From an uncultured Aquabacterium sp. (lineage in GTDB: Bacteria > Pseudomonadota > Gammaproteobacteria > Burkholderiales > Burkholderiaceae_C), in the NCBI RefSeq assembly GCF_913773725.1, contig NZ_CAJYGK010000124.1:1-38013 (forward strand): 38,013 nucleotides of DNA, in the 5' to 3' direction. Each line of letters opens with the position of its first letter. Positions within the stretch are counted from its first letter, which is position 1. The notes under the pieces are model-generated. The model ran no database searches. It was not told where the DNA came from and saw only the letters and a list, made by a program, of their open reading frames with translations. The translations under genes were made by a program, and so were the position numbers. Below are positions 25,225 to 33,593 of the stretch, one piece after another.

Positions 25225-25264
25225 CACATTCTTTGAGCTCGAAGATGCGAGCTCAAAGAATGTG
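25225..25264. promoter_or_regulatory. 16-bp perfect inverted repeat upstream of jetA
   Basis: CACATTCTTTGAGCTC (25225-25240) and GAGCTCAAAGAATGTG (25249-25264) are exact reverse complements around an 8-nt spacer. The repeat lies 170 bp before the jetA start. There is no T-tract on either side, so an operator or structured leader is more likely than a terminator. Confidence 0.6.
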
Positions 25265-25312
25265 CCGAACGCGGTGGGGACAGCCTGCTTGCGACCGTGC
25301 GTCCAGCATGAA

Positions 25313-25400
25313 TGTGCGAAAGACGGTGCCAGCCTATGCGCGAAGAACGCTGCCTTCTGTGTGCGAAACAGGTGGGTGCAATGTGCGAAGTCTGTGCGAA
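25313..25400. repeat. Phased TGTGCGAA repeats upstream of jetA
   Basis: TGTGCGAA occurs at 25313, 25360, 25382 and 25393, with a one-base variant (TGCGCGAA) at 25337. Spacings are 24, 23, 22 and 11 bp, close to whole helical turns. AATGTG also recurs just outside, in the inverted repeat and near 25414-25427. The gap 25056-25508 holds no credible gene. Confidence 0.6.
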
Positions 25401-25508
25401 GAGGCCTCTGATGAATGTGACAACAATGTGCTGACACCCCGCCGCACAGTGTGGCGTCATGTCGGCCAACAGTGTGGCAACCGAGGGCCAGGTTCGACCA
25501 CGATCGCA

Positions 25509-26630
25509 TCAGCATGACACCTCGAAGCACCGCAGCAACTGCGCACGAATGTCGGCAGGCTTGGCTGCCAGGTCTACGGTCACAAAGCGGAGCGGATGAC
25601 CCTGGATGACGACTGTCTCATCGACCATCGTTCCAACAGCGGGGTGCAACAACAGGCCGCTTGCCGAGTCTGCCAGTGCATCGCCACAGCCGACCTGTGA
25701 CCGCAGATAGGCGTACATCTGGTAGATGTAGCCGCTGCGCAGGCTTTGCTCTCGATACCACCCTGCCGTGACGATGGAGGTGAACTTGGTGTCGATGACG
25801 ATACGTCGCCCCGAGCCACCATGGTCGAGCACCACGTCGGTCCGCATGGCAGGCAAGATGTCATCAATACCTTCCGTCTTGGACGAGATTTGCCACTGCA
25901 GCGTGGCGCCGCAACGAACATGCCACCCGAGTGGACTGAGCACCACGGCATACAAGCCGCCAACGGCGCGCTCAAACAGACGACGAACCCAAGCCTCCTC
26001 CCGGCCAGGCATCGCCAGCACGTTGCCGCCTGCGGATTCCGTGGGTAGCGCCAGGTCATAGGCAAGCTTGGCTGCTGCCACCATGAACTGGTCGTCCGCA
26101 TCATGGCGTCCGAATCGATCACCGCTCATCTGGGCGTGGGTCGGCGGCTGGCCTGCGACGCCTCGGGACCACATCGCAGCAGCAAGAGATCGGCACCGAT
26201 GGGCGACAACTGGCTTCTTGACCAAGCGGGCGACGGACTCCAATGCAGCGCGGACGAAACGATTCCGTGGCGTGTCGATGGTGAGCTCCGCAAAGCGGCA
26301 GGCCACCAAGCCGCGATCCAGCAACTGGCGCCGCTCAGTGGTCAGCACATCGATGCGCCCGCGAACGCGGCTGAGCCAATCTTCCCGAGATCGGTAGCCC
26401 AGGCTCAGCTGACGATGCAGCCGAGTCTCAACGGCATGGGCCAAAATTTCTGCCACCAGATCGGGCAACTCATCTGGACTTTCTTCGACCGCCACATGGG
26501 CGGTGCCGCCAGTCCGAAACAGGTCCGACGCATACAGCATCAACAGCCACAGGTTCCGGACAGGAATGCGCCCCACGAATCCGGGCGCGAACCCAGATTC
26601 GGCGGAAATCGGTGGCGCGATCAGACCCAT
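25509..26630 (-). CDS. mcrC: McrC-like nuclease subunit of modification-dependent restriction
   Basis: McrC partners the McrB GTPase and supplies the nuclease that cuts modified DNA. The 373-residue protein has the family N-terminus GRIPVRNLWLLMLYASDL (20-37), the LVAEILAHAVETRLHRQLSL region, the RGRIDVLTT segment (90-98), and a C-terminal PD-(D/E)XK nuclease core: RTDVVLD (263-269) followed by IVIDTKF (277-283), with Asp265, Asp280 and Lys282 as the metal and catalytic residues. The ATG at 26630 overlaps the McrB stop as TGATG. The last gene of the pair, it is followed by a 450-bp gap before the SMC operon. Confidence 0.9.
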   Translation of the reverse strand: MGLIAPPISAESGFAPGFVGRIPVRNLWLLMLYASDLFRTGGTAHVAVEESPDELPDLVAEILAHAVETRLHRQLSLGYRSREDWLSRVRGRIDVLTTERRQLLDRGLVACRFAELTIDTPRNRFVRAALESVARLVKKPVVAHRCRSLAAAMWSRGVAGQPPTHAQMSGDRFGRHDADDQFMVAAAKLAYDLALPTESAGGNVLAMPGREEAWVRRLFERAVGGLYAVVLSPLGWHVRCGATLQWQISSKTEGIDDILPAMRTDVVLDHGGSGRRIVIDTKFTSIVTAGWYREQSLRSGYIYQMYAYLRSQVGCGDALADSASGLLLHPAVGTMVDETVVIQGHPLRFVTVDLAAKPADIRAQLLRCFEVSC

Positions 26631-28834
26631 CACCAGCCCTGCAGCAACCGTGCGGTGGCCTGACGCGCCTCCTCAGGGGAGTCAAACCAGTACTCTTCCA
26701 GCAGGGGGCCGATTTCGGTGTCCACGACTTGCTGGAACCATCGCCGGGTGCTGCCCGCATCCAGCCGATGCACGGGCGTGACATAGCTGTGACCGATTCG
26801 GAACTGCTTGCCCAAGCGTGCATCCGCTGCAATCAGCTCGTTCAGCTCGGCCATGCGTCGCTCAATGTCTGACGCCAGTGCTTCATCCACACCGCAGGCT
26901 GAAACCACCCAGCTCCGCCATGCTGGGCCGAGGCGCGGCTCAAGGCTTACAAACGCAAAGCGGCGCCGCAACGCCAGATCGACCAGCGCCAAAGACCGAT
27001 CCGCGATGTTCATGGTGCCGATGACATGAAGGTTCTCGGGGATGTGGACCGGCCGCCGTACGCCGTCAGCATCCGGGTAGCACAGCTCCAACGCCTCGCT
27101 GGGGGTGCGCTTGCCTGCCTCCAGCAGCGTCAGCAATTCACCGAACACCTGGGCCGGATTGCCTCGGTTGATCTCCTCGATGACGACGACGAACTTGGCT
27201 GCGGGCTCCTTCTTCGCAGCCTTGATCGCCTCCATGAAGACGCCATCGGCAAGCGTCAGCTTGCCTTCACCAGTAGGCCGCCAGCCGCGCACGAAGTCCT
27301 CGTACGAAAGATTCGGGTGGAACTGGACGGCTCTGACCTTGCTCTCGTCCTTTTGCCCCATCAAGGCAAAGGCCAATCGCTTGGCCAGCCATGTCTTGCC
27401 GGTGCCGGGTGGCCCTTGCAGGATCAGATTCTTCTTGGTGCGCAGCCGGTCCAGTAGCTGCTCAAGCTCTGGCTCCGACAGGAAGCAGCCGTCACGCGTG
27501 ATGTTGGCGAGAGAGTAGGGAACAATGGGGGCCGGAGACTGGACGACTTCGGCTGCAAGCTCATCGCCTGAGTCATCGTCTGGCATGCCCGGCGTGACTT
27601 CGTCGTCCTGAAGCACAGGCGTCGCATCCTTGAACTGCCACGATGCCAGCGACAACTCCGGGAAGCTGTGCACCGGGTAGTCTTCCTCCGCGAACCGCGT
27701 ACGCAGGTCGTCGGCAAGTTGCAAATACGTGGCCGCATCACATGGTGCTTGCGGCGCTGGGGTGGTGATCGGAACGCCCAGGCGCTTCTGGATGTAGTGC
27801 CGCGACTGGCTATCCAGCGTCGGAAACTCCCAGGGGGCAGCCCAATACAAGCCAGTGGACAGATTCCACGCCACACCCCAGACCTGGGTTGCGGCGTCAT
27901 AGGCCTCGATGAACTCGTCGCGGCTGCCCGGCCCGTCGTCTTCAACCAGCGCTTGCGCTGCGGCAAAGACGCGCCAAAGGGCATCAATGTCTCCCGCCCC
28001 GCGCTTGTCCGCGTAGCGGAAGAACCAGGAGCGCTGGTTGTTGAGCACGGGGATGCCTTCGAACGTCGCGGGCACAGGCACGGTGACGCCGAGCAGCTTC
28101 GCAAGCTCTGCAGCAATCAGCTTGCGGTTGGCGTCCGTCATGCCTCGGTTGAACGTGCCCATTACTGTGAACGGGCAGATGTCCTGCAGTGGGCCGCCGC
28201 TTCCATCTGGGAATTTGTCCTGCAAATAGCCCAGGCCCTGCACACGCTGAGCAATCTGGTGGATGCCCTGAATGAGCGGTGCTCGGTTGCTTGCGTAGGC
28301 CAGCAGCTTCTCGGCGATGGCCTCGTAGAAGTCCGCCCACTGGAACAGGGTGCCGAAGCGGTCCTTCCAGTACGGCGCGTTGCGGAATCGCTCGATGTCT
28401 TGGGGCTTGCCGTTGAATGCAAACTCGATCAGCGCATCCGCATTCCATTCGCCGGGCACAACGCGCCAGATGGTGGGGCGGTAGGTGTAGAAATACCACT
28501 CGCGCACGCCATCGGCGGGCTGCCACTGCACTTTGACGCGCTCACCGTCCTGTGGGTTCTCGGTGATGACGCCGATAGCCTTGATGCCCATGACAGACAC
28601 CGTCTGCTGACGGTTGTCGAACGGCAGACCGTGCTTGCGCACATACGCGGCCTTGATGGCAATGCGCTCACCGGGCCGCATGGACCGAACGAGCGCCTGC
28701 TCCTTCTGGCTGGGGCTGCTGATCTCCCAGATGCCTTCTTCGAGGAAGCGGGCGCTCTGGTCATCGGTGTGACCGAAGCTGGCTCCGACGAACCACGTTG
28801 TACCGGACGATTGGTTGCTGGTCTGTTCTGTCAT
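26630..28834 (-). CDS. mcrB: McrB-like AAA+ GTPase
   Basis: This 734-residue motor subunit of a McrBC-type system should hydrolyse GTP and translocate DNA. The C-terminal AAA+ domain has Walker A GPPGTGKTWLAKRLA (474-488), the family-typical FHPNLSYEDFVRGWRP, Walker B VVVIEEINRGNP (549-560), and the McrB signature GTMNIADRSLALVDLALRRR. The N-terminal ~130 residues (TWFVGASFGHTDDQSARFLE, IGVITENPQDGERVKVQWQP and WRVVPGEW) look like a PUA/EVE-type domain, which recognises modified bases, rather than the E. coli McrB DNA-binding domain. A middle region (150-430) is not recognised. AAGGGAGA upstream supports the ATG at 28834. It is coupled to mcrC. Confidence 0.9.
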   Translation of the reverse strand: MTEQTSNQSSGTTWFVGASFGHTDDQSARFLEEGIWEISSPSQKEQALVRSMRPGERIAIKAAYVRKHGLPFDNRQQTVSVMGIKAIGVITENPQDGERVKVQWQPADGVREWYFYTYRPTIWRVVPGEWNADALIEFAFNGKPQDIERFRNAPYWKDRFGTLFQWADFYEAIAEKLLAYASNRAPLIQGIHQIAQRVQGLGYLQDKFPDGSGGPLQDICPFTVMGTFNRGMTDANRKLIAAELAKLLGVTVPVPATFEGIPVLNNQRSWFFRYADKRGAGDIDALWRVFAAAQALVEDDGPGSRDEFIEAYDAATQVWGVAWNLSTGLYWAAPWEFPTLDSQSRHYIQKRLGVPITTPAPQAPCDAATYLQLADDLRTRFAEEDYPVHSFPELSLASWQFKDATPVLQDDEVTPGMPDDDSGDELAAEVVQSPAPIVPYSLANITRDGCFLSEPELEQLLDRLRTKKNLILQGPPGTGKTWLAKRLAFALMGQKDESKVRAVQFHPNLSYEDFVRGWRPTGEGKLTLADGVFMEAIKAAKKEPAAKFVVVIEEINRGNPAQVFGELLTLLEAGKRTPSEALELCYPDADGVRRPVHIPENLHVIGTMNIADRSLALVDLALRRRFAFVSLEPRLGPAWRSWVVSACGVDEALASDIERRMAELNELIAADARLGKQFRIGHSYVTPVHRLDAGSTRRWFQQVVDTEIGPLLEEYWFDSPEEARQATARLLQGW

Positions 28835-29052
28835 TTTTCTCCCTTCGTCATCCCGATGCGTCAAAGCAATTGTTTGGACGATTGCGATGCCGATTCACGG
28901 CGCCACCGCATCACGGCCTGTATTGACCCTGCGCTGTCGGCCCCTCACAATCGCATGCAACACGGCCCCTCTCGGTGTTCTCGTTTTCGAGCGAGTGCGC
29001 CGCTGAGGGGTTCTTTATTTCGCGGCGCCTGCTGGTTGGTTCTGCATCTCCC

Positions 29053-31785
29053 TCAAGCCTTCAACTCGAACCGCAGGAAGGCCGTCAGGCGATCTGATTC
29101 CTTGATCTCATCGTGCGGCACCAAAAGGTAGCGCCACGGTTTGCTGCCTACCGTGGCCGCGTGAGCTGACGCGTGCGAGCACCAGCGAACAGCAGCTGCT
29201 GCCTTTGACTTCACCTCGTCCGAGCTCAAGTCGTCCCGCTTCTTGGTCTCCACCATGAGGATCATCGAGTCGGTCTCCGCCACGAAGTCGGGGATGTATT
29301 CCGGCTGCTCACTGCCCAGCTTGTAGTAAATCTGGAACTGCCCTTTGGCGGGCTTGAACCACTTCAAAGCATCGCGTTCCAGGATGACCGCGAAGCGCCG
29401 CTCAGTGTCCGAGTCAAACTTTTGCAGTGGGTAGAGGCAGCGCGAGAAACCGCCGAACAACATCTGCTTGATCTTGCTCAGCTCGGTCACCGTTTCACGG
29501 TAGTTGTGTGCCGTCTGCCCTGCGACCGCCGTGTAGTTACACGGCTTGAGCTCCGTGAACCCTCGGCTGACCTGCACCTCGTAGTCCGTGGCCTCTTCCC
29601 AGAAGTGGGCCATCATCTCGGCCCGGATCAGGCGGGCGAGCTCTGCACCGTAGGTGTCGAACACTTCGTGCAACTCGATTTCCGAGTAGTTCTGCGCCTG
29701 GTAGTGGGCAACCGCCTGACCTGCCAGGTCGTAGAGCAACTCGGCCTGGGTGAAGTAATCGATGTCGTCATAGTCGATCAGCTTCTTGACGATGTAGTCC
29801 TCGAAGCGCTGCTCCCTGATGCCCGCTTCACGGCTCATGGTGAACTGGTTGTTCGTGCGCAGCTCTTGGCCCACGATCTCCCGTTGGCCCGGCTGGAAAT
29901 TGGGTAGTGAGCCCAGCTTGAATGGGTGGAAGCCGGTGGTGACCTCCCCGGTGGGCACCACTGCTATTCGCGGAATGTCGATGGTTTGCTGCACCACGAT
30001 TTCCGTGGTCTTGGACACGACGGCCGACAGATCAAGAGCAGGCGCGGCCTCGTCCACTTCGGCCAGCAACTCCCCCTGGGCAGGCTTCAGTCGCTCTGTC
30101 ACTTCAGCCAGGATGGCCGATTGCACCTCCGGGGTGAGCAGTGCGCTGCTCGTCGGCACGAGGTCACGCTTCACCTCATACTTGCCGATCACATCCATCA
30201 CCACGCGAGCGGCTTGGCGCTCGCGCTCCGTGGTGAACACGGGCGCAGGCGCGGCGGCCGGTGCCGCCCCCGCGCTGACAGCACTGGCAGCCACGGGCGG
30301 GGGCTCTGCAAGACCCAGCCGCGCCATGGCGCCTGAGCTGACTTGCACGCTCACCTTTTTGTCGTCAGCGCTCGGTACCTCCAGGATCACCTGCTTCAGG
30401 CGGATCGGCGAGTCGCCTCGGTTCGCTTCGTCGATGATCTCCTGGAACTTGTCGTGGGCCACGATGTTCAAGCGGTCCACCGCAGCAACACCCGTGCGCT
30501 TGCCATAGGGCAGGCGCAAGCCGCGACCAATGGATTGCTCGATCAGCGTGCGCGCGTTGGCCGCACGCAGGGGCACGATGGTGTAGAGGTTCGTCACGTC
30601 CCAGCCCTCTTTGAGCATGTTGACGTGGATGACGATCTCGGTGGGCTCGTCCACGCTCTCCACTGACAGGAGCTTGGAGATCATTTCCTCCTCTTCAGCC
30701 CCGGTACGGCTGGAGTCCACCTGAATTACCTTGTCCGCATAGCGCCCTTCATAGAAGGCCGATGACTCAATCAGCATCTTCAGCTGCGAGGCATGCGTGG
30801 TGTCCCGTGCGATCACGAGCATGAAGGGCTTGACCACCTTCACGCCATTCTCTCGTGCGTAGGTCAGCAACTCGACCTTGGTGGTCTCGTGCAGGCGAAC
30901 GCCATCTTCTAGCTTGATCTTCTCGATCTCTTCTGCCGAGTGCGCCTTGGCGTCGAAATTGCGCTGGGTCACAGCCGCAGGCTCTTTGACGAAGCCGTCT
31001 TCCATCGCCCGCGCCAGTGGGTAGTCCATCACCACGTTCTTGAAGGGCACAGGGCCGCGCGTGGATTCCACGAACGGGGTGGCCGTCACTTCAAGGCCAA
31101 ACAGGGGCTTCAATTCGTTGATGGACCGCACCCCTGCGCTGGCCCGGTAGCGGTGCGACTCGTCCATCAACAGCACCAAGTCGTCCAGGCTGGCCAGGTG
31201 GTTGAAGTAGCTGTCTCCCAGCACCTCCCGCATGCGCTTGATGCGGGGCTCCTTGCCGCCACGCACTTCGGAATTGATCTTGGAGATATTGAAGATGTTG
31301 ATGCGCACGTCGTGGGCAAAGCCCATCGTCTGGTCCTGAACCACCGCACCGGTTTGGTCGTAGTTGTCGCCCGTGATGATCAATGGGGGCTGCTGCGCGA
31401 ACTCCGCGATCCCCTTGAACACGTACTTGGGCGTGTTGCGCGTGAAGTCCGCAATCAGTTTGTTGTAGATCGTCAGGTTCGGCGCCAGCACGAAGAAGTT
31501 GTTGATGCCATGCGCCAGGTGCAGGTAGGCGATGAACGCGCCCATCAGCCGAGTCTTGCCCACGCCAGTGGCCAGTGAGAAGCACAGCGAGGGGAAGTCG
31601 CGTTCAAAGTCTTCCAGCGTCGGGAACTCTGCCTTCAACGTGGCAAGGATGGCCGCCACATCTTGGTCGTGGCCCAGCAGTTCCGGCGCGGCCTCGATGG
31701 CGCGCACGAGCTTCGCAAGGGACTCCGCTTGCGGTGGGCGCAAAGACAGTCGGCCAGTGACGGCGTTCTGGACGCGTGCATTCAT
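29053..31785 (-). CDS. res: Type III restriction enzyme Res subunit
   Basis: This 910-residue subunit carries the helicase and nuclease of a type III R-M system; it cuts when partnered with Mod. Helicase motifs are Walker A LATGVGKTRLMGAF (71-84), DEAD-box LLMDESHRYRA (205-215), TATPF (234-238), and HVNMLKEGWDVTNLY with the QSIGRGLRLPYG motif VI. An Ala/Pro linker (about 520-540) precedes the C-terminal part. The terminal PD-(D/E)XK nuclease shows IPDFVAE and ILMVETKKR (Asp833, Glu846, Lys848). The start overlaps the Mod stop as ATGA, rejecting 55 upstream codons. It ends the four-gene operon; a 218-bp gap separates it from mcrB. Confidence 0.93.
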   Translation of the reverse strand: MNARVQNAVTGRLSLRPPQAESLAKLVRAIEAAPELLGHDQDVAAILATLKAEFPTLEDFERDFPSLCFSLATGVGKTRLMGAFIAYLHLAHGINNFFVLAPNLTIYNKLIADFTRNTPKYVFKGIAEFAQQPPLIITGDNYDQTGAVVQDQTMGFAHDVRINIFNISKINSEVRGGKEPRIKRMREVLGDSYFNHLASLDDLVLLMDESHRYRASAGVRSINELKPLFGLEVTATPFVESTRGPVPFKNVVMDYPLARAMEDGFVKEPAAVTQRNFDAKAHSAEEIEKIKLEDGVRLHETTKVELLTYARENGVKVVKPFMLVIARDTTHASQLKMLIESSAFYEGRYADKVIQVDSSRTGAEEEEMISKLLSVESVDEPTEIVIHVNMLKEGWDVTNLYTIVPLRAANARTLIEQSIGRGLRLPYGKRTGVAAVDRLNIVAHDKFQEIIDEANRGDSPIRLKQVILEVPSADDKKVSVQVSSGAMARLGLAEPPPVAASAVSAGAAPAAAPAPVFTTERERQAARVVMDVIGKYEVKRDLVPTSSALLTPEVQSAILAEVTERLKPAQGELLAEVDEAAPALDLSAVVSKTTEIVVQQTIDIPRIAVVPTGEVTTGFHPFKLGSLPNFQPGQREIVGQELRTNNQFTMSREAGIREQRFEDYIVKKLIDYDDIDYFTQAELLYDLAGQAVAHYQAQNYSEIELHEVFDTYGAELARLIRAEMMAHFWEEATDYEVQVSRGFTELKPCNYTAVAGQTAHNYRETVTELSKIKQMLFGGFSRCLYPLQKFDSDTERRFAVILERDALKWFKPAKGQFQIYYKLGSEQPEYIPDFVAETDSMILMVETKKRDDLSSDEVKSKAAAAVRWCSHASAHAATVGSKPWRYLLVPHDEIKESDRLTAFLRFELKA

Positions 31786-33581
31786 TCTTCGTTCTCCCCG
31801 AACAGGCCGCCTTGACCCGCGTTCGCGGCGGCGGACTTCTTGGTTTTGCGTGTGGCAGCGCCGGTTGCAGGCCCGTGCTCTTCGGCCGGCTCTGTCTTCT
31901 CGGCGATTGGCAGGTTGGCGACGTTGAGGCTGTAGTCGTCGTGGCCCCACTCGCAGCGGGCCAGCACCATCTTCGGAATCTTCTTCAGCGTCAGGTTCGG
32001 CCAGCGCTCGGATGCCTTTGCTGCGGTGACGCCATGGAATGCAGCACAGCAGACGAGCAGGCTCTGGTCGCGGCCGACTTCATCCGATAGCGCTTCCAGT
32101 TGCTCAGCCGACAGGTTTTGGGTCGTGACGTAGATGAAGTCTCGCTCGCTGGAATGCCCGTGCTGCCACCACTGCACCTCCGATGGGGCATATGTGAAGC
32201 CTTCCAACTTGGCGAGCGCCTCGGCTAACTGCGCGGCGTTGTACTCCGGGTTGATAACCGGGTTACCCCACCGGTCATTGACGATCAGACTGGAAGCAAG
32301 CTTGTAGTAGCGAAAGCCGCCCCCTCCTCGCCAGCCGGCCGAATCGGTAACACCGCCTTTATCCTCGCCATCGATTACCTTCTTAATTCTCGGAACAACG
32401 TGCGTATGGCAATGCTCTCCAAGCTCGACCATGATCCAACGACGTCCCATCTTGTGCGCGACCGCCCCCGTGGTTCCTGATCCCGCAAAAGAATCCAGGA
32501 CGAGGTCGCCAGGTGAAGAGAAATGCTTAAGAACGATTTCAAGCAAAGCCTCCGGCTTCTTTCCTGAGCGGAAATCGGCGCCGCCTTCGTGACGACAGTT
32601 TCCAAAACTGCCGGCCAAATCGTAAAAGTTTTCGATGGGCTGCGTTTGGGCCTCAGCATCGGGCTCCAGCTTCCCTAAAGGGACTCCTTGGTAGTATTTT
32701 CCCTTCGTAGCCGTCGCTCGCGCTGGCCCGGTGAAGTAACGATGCCCGTGTCCATCGTCACCGATCCCCTCCACCTTGTATAGCGCCCCCAGACCATCAA
32801 TCGAAGACCTACCTGCAAGGTAATCTCTGAAAAAGCGGCCTGACGAGTTCCCATCAAGAATAGAGCCGGTTGCCCAGATTTCCTTAAGCCCTTTTGCACT
32901 GCCCTCTTTCTTTTTGACACTCCAGTCCCCAGCACCGAACAAAGTCACCTTCTTGCCGCCAAGATTTAGGCTCGTTCCGGCGGCCTTCTCTTCAATGTAA
33001 TGACAGAACTTGTCGAATGACAGATCCTTTTGGGTCAATACTGGCTGAGCACCATAATCCTTCCGATAAACATGAATCTGCTCGACCTGCTTATGGAAGG
33101 CCATATCCTGCTTCAAGGTTTTTTCGGCGTACCTTACTTGCACGTATAGCGTAACCAAGTAGTTTGAGCGGCCAAAAACCTCATCCATCAGCACCTTCAG
33201 GTAGTGCCCTTCTGAATCATCAATATGACAGCAAATAAATCCATCTGGGCGCAGGAGTCTGCGAAGCATTTCTAGGCGATCTCGCATCAGCCCGAGCCAC
33301 GTCGAATGCTCAAGGGCATCATCGTAGTGTTCGAACGCAGCGCCCGTGTTGTAAGGCGGATCAATATAGACGCACTTAACCTGCCCCGAGAACTCTTGTT
33401 CGAGCGCCTTCAATGCCAACAAGTTGTCCCCGAAGATCAGCCGGTTGTCAAAAATGTCGTTCTCGGTCACACGATGCTTGGCGTGGTAAGACTTCTCCGG
33501 GTCTTCGAGCAGGATGCGTGGCTCCAGTTTGGGTCGCTTTTCCTTGCCAATCCAGGTTAGTTCTAATTTTTGTTTGTTCAT
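31782..33581 (-). CDS. mod: Type III DNA adenine methyltransferase Mod
   Basis: This 599-residue N6-adenine methyltransferase provides target recognition and self-protection for the Res subunit. Motif IV DPPYNTG is at 74-80 and motif I DSFAGSGTTG at 363-372, so the order is that of beta-class enzymes, typical for type III Mod. The region between (about 140-340) would hold the target-recognition domain. The C-terminal tail (~520-599) is Ala/Lys-rich and ends in GGLFGENEE. The 5' two-thirds of the gene is visibly more AT-rich than its neighbours and uses less GC-biased codons, suggesting a separate origin of that segment. The ATG follows the GHKL gene stop by 12 nt. Confidence 0.93.
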   Translation of the reverse strand: MNKQKLELTWIGKEKRPKLEPRILLEDPEKSYHAKHRVTENDIFDNRLIFGDNLLALKALEQEFSGQVKCVYIDPPYNTGAAFEHYDDALEHSTWLGLMRDRLEMLRRLLRPDGFICCHIDDSEGHYLKVLMDEVFGRSNYLVTLYVQVRYAEKTLKQDMAFHKQVEQIHVYRKDYGAQPVLTQKDLSFDKFCHYIEEKAAGTSLNLGGKKVTLFGAGDWSVKKKEGSAKGLKEIWATGSILDGNSSGRFFRDYLAGRSSIDGLGALYKVEGIGDDGHGHRYFTGPARATATKGKYYQGVPLGKLEPDAEAQTQPIENFYDLAGSFGNCRHEGGADFRSGKKPEALLEIVLKHFSSPGDLVLDSFAGSGTTGAVAHKMGRRWIMVELGEHCHTHVVPRIKKVIDGEDKGGVTDSAGWRGGGGFRYYKLASSLIVNDRWGNPVINPEYNAAQLAEALAKLEGFTYAPSEVQWWQHGHSSERDFIYVTTQNLSAEQLEALSDEVGRDQSLLVCCAAFHGVTAAKASERWPNLTLKKIPKMVLARCEWGHDDYSLNVANLPIAEKTEPAEEHGPATGAATRKTKKSAAANAGQGGLFGENEE

Positions 33582-33593
33582 GATCTTGCTGCC

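Noticed and set aside
25057-25530. 157-codon minus-strand open frame across the gap upstream of jetA
   Set aside because: It overlaps the jetA start and the mcrC end, and its repeated Phe-Ala-His pattern comes from the TGTGCGAA DNA repeats. No ribosome site or protein-like composition.
27668-29131. 487-codon plus-strand open frame opposite mcrB
   Set aside because: Antisense shadow of mcrB; it runs into unrelated intergenic DNA and shows no recognisable domain.
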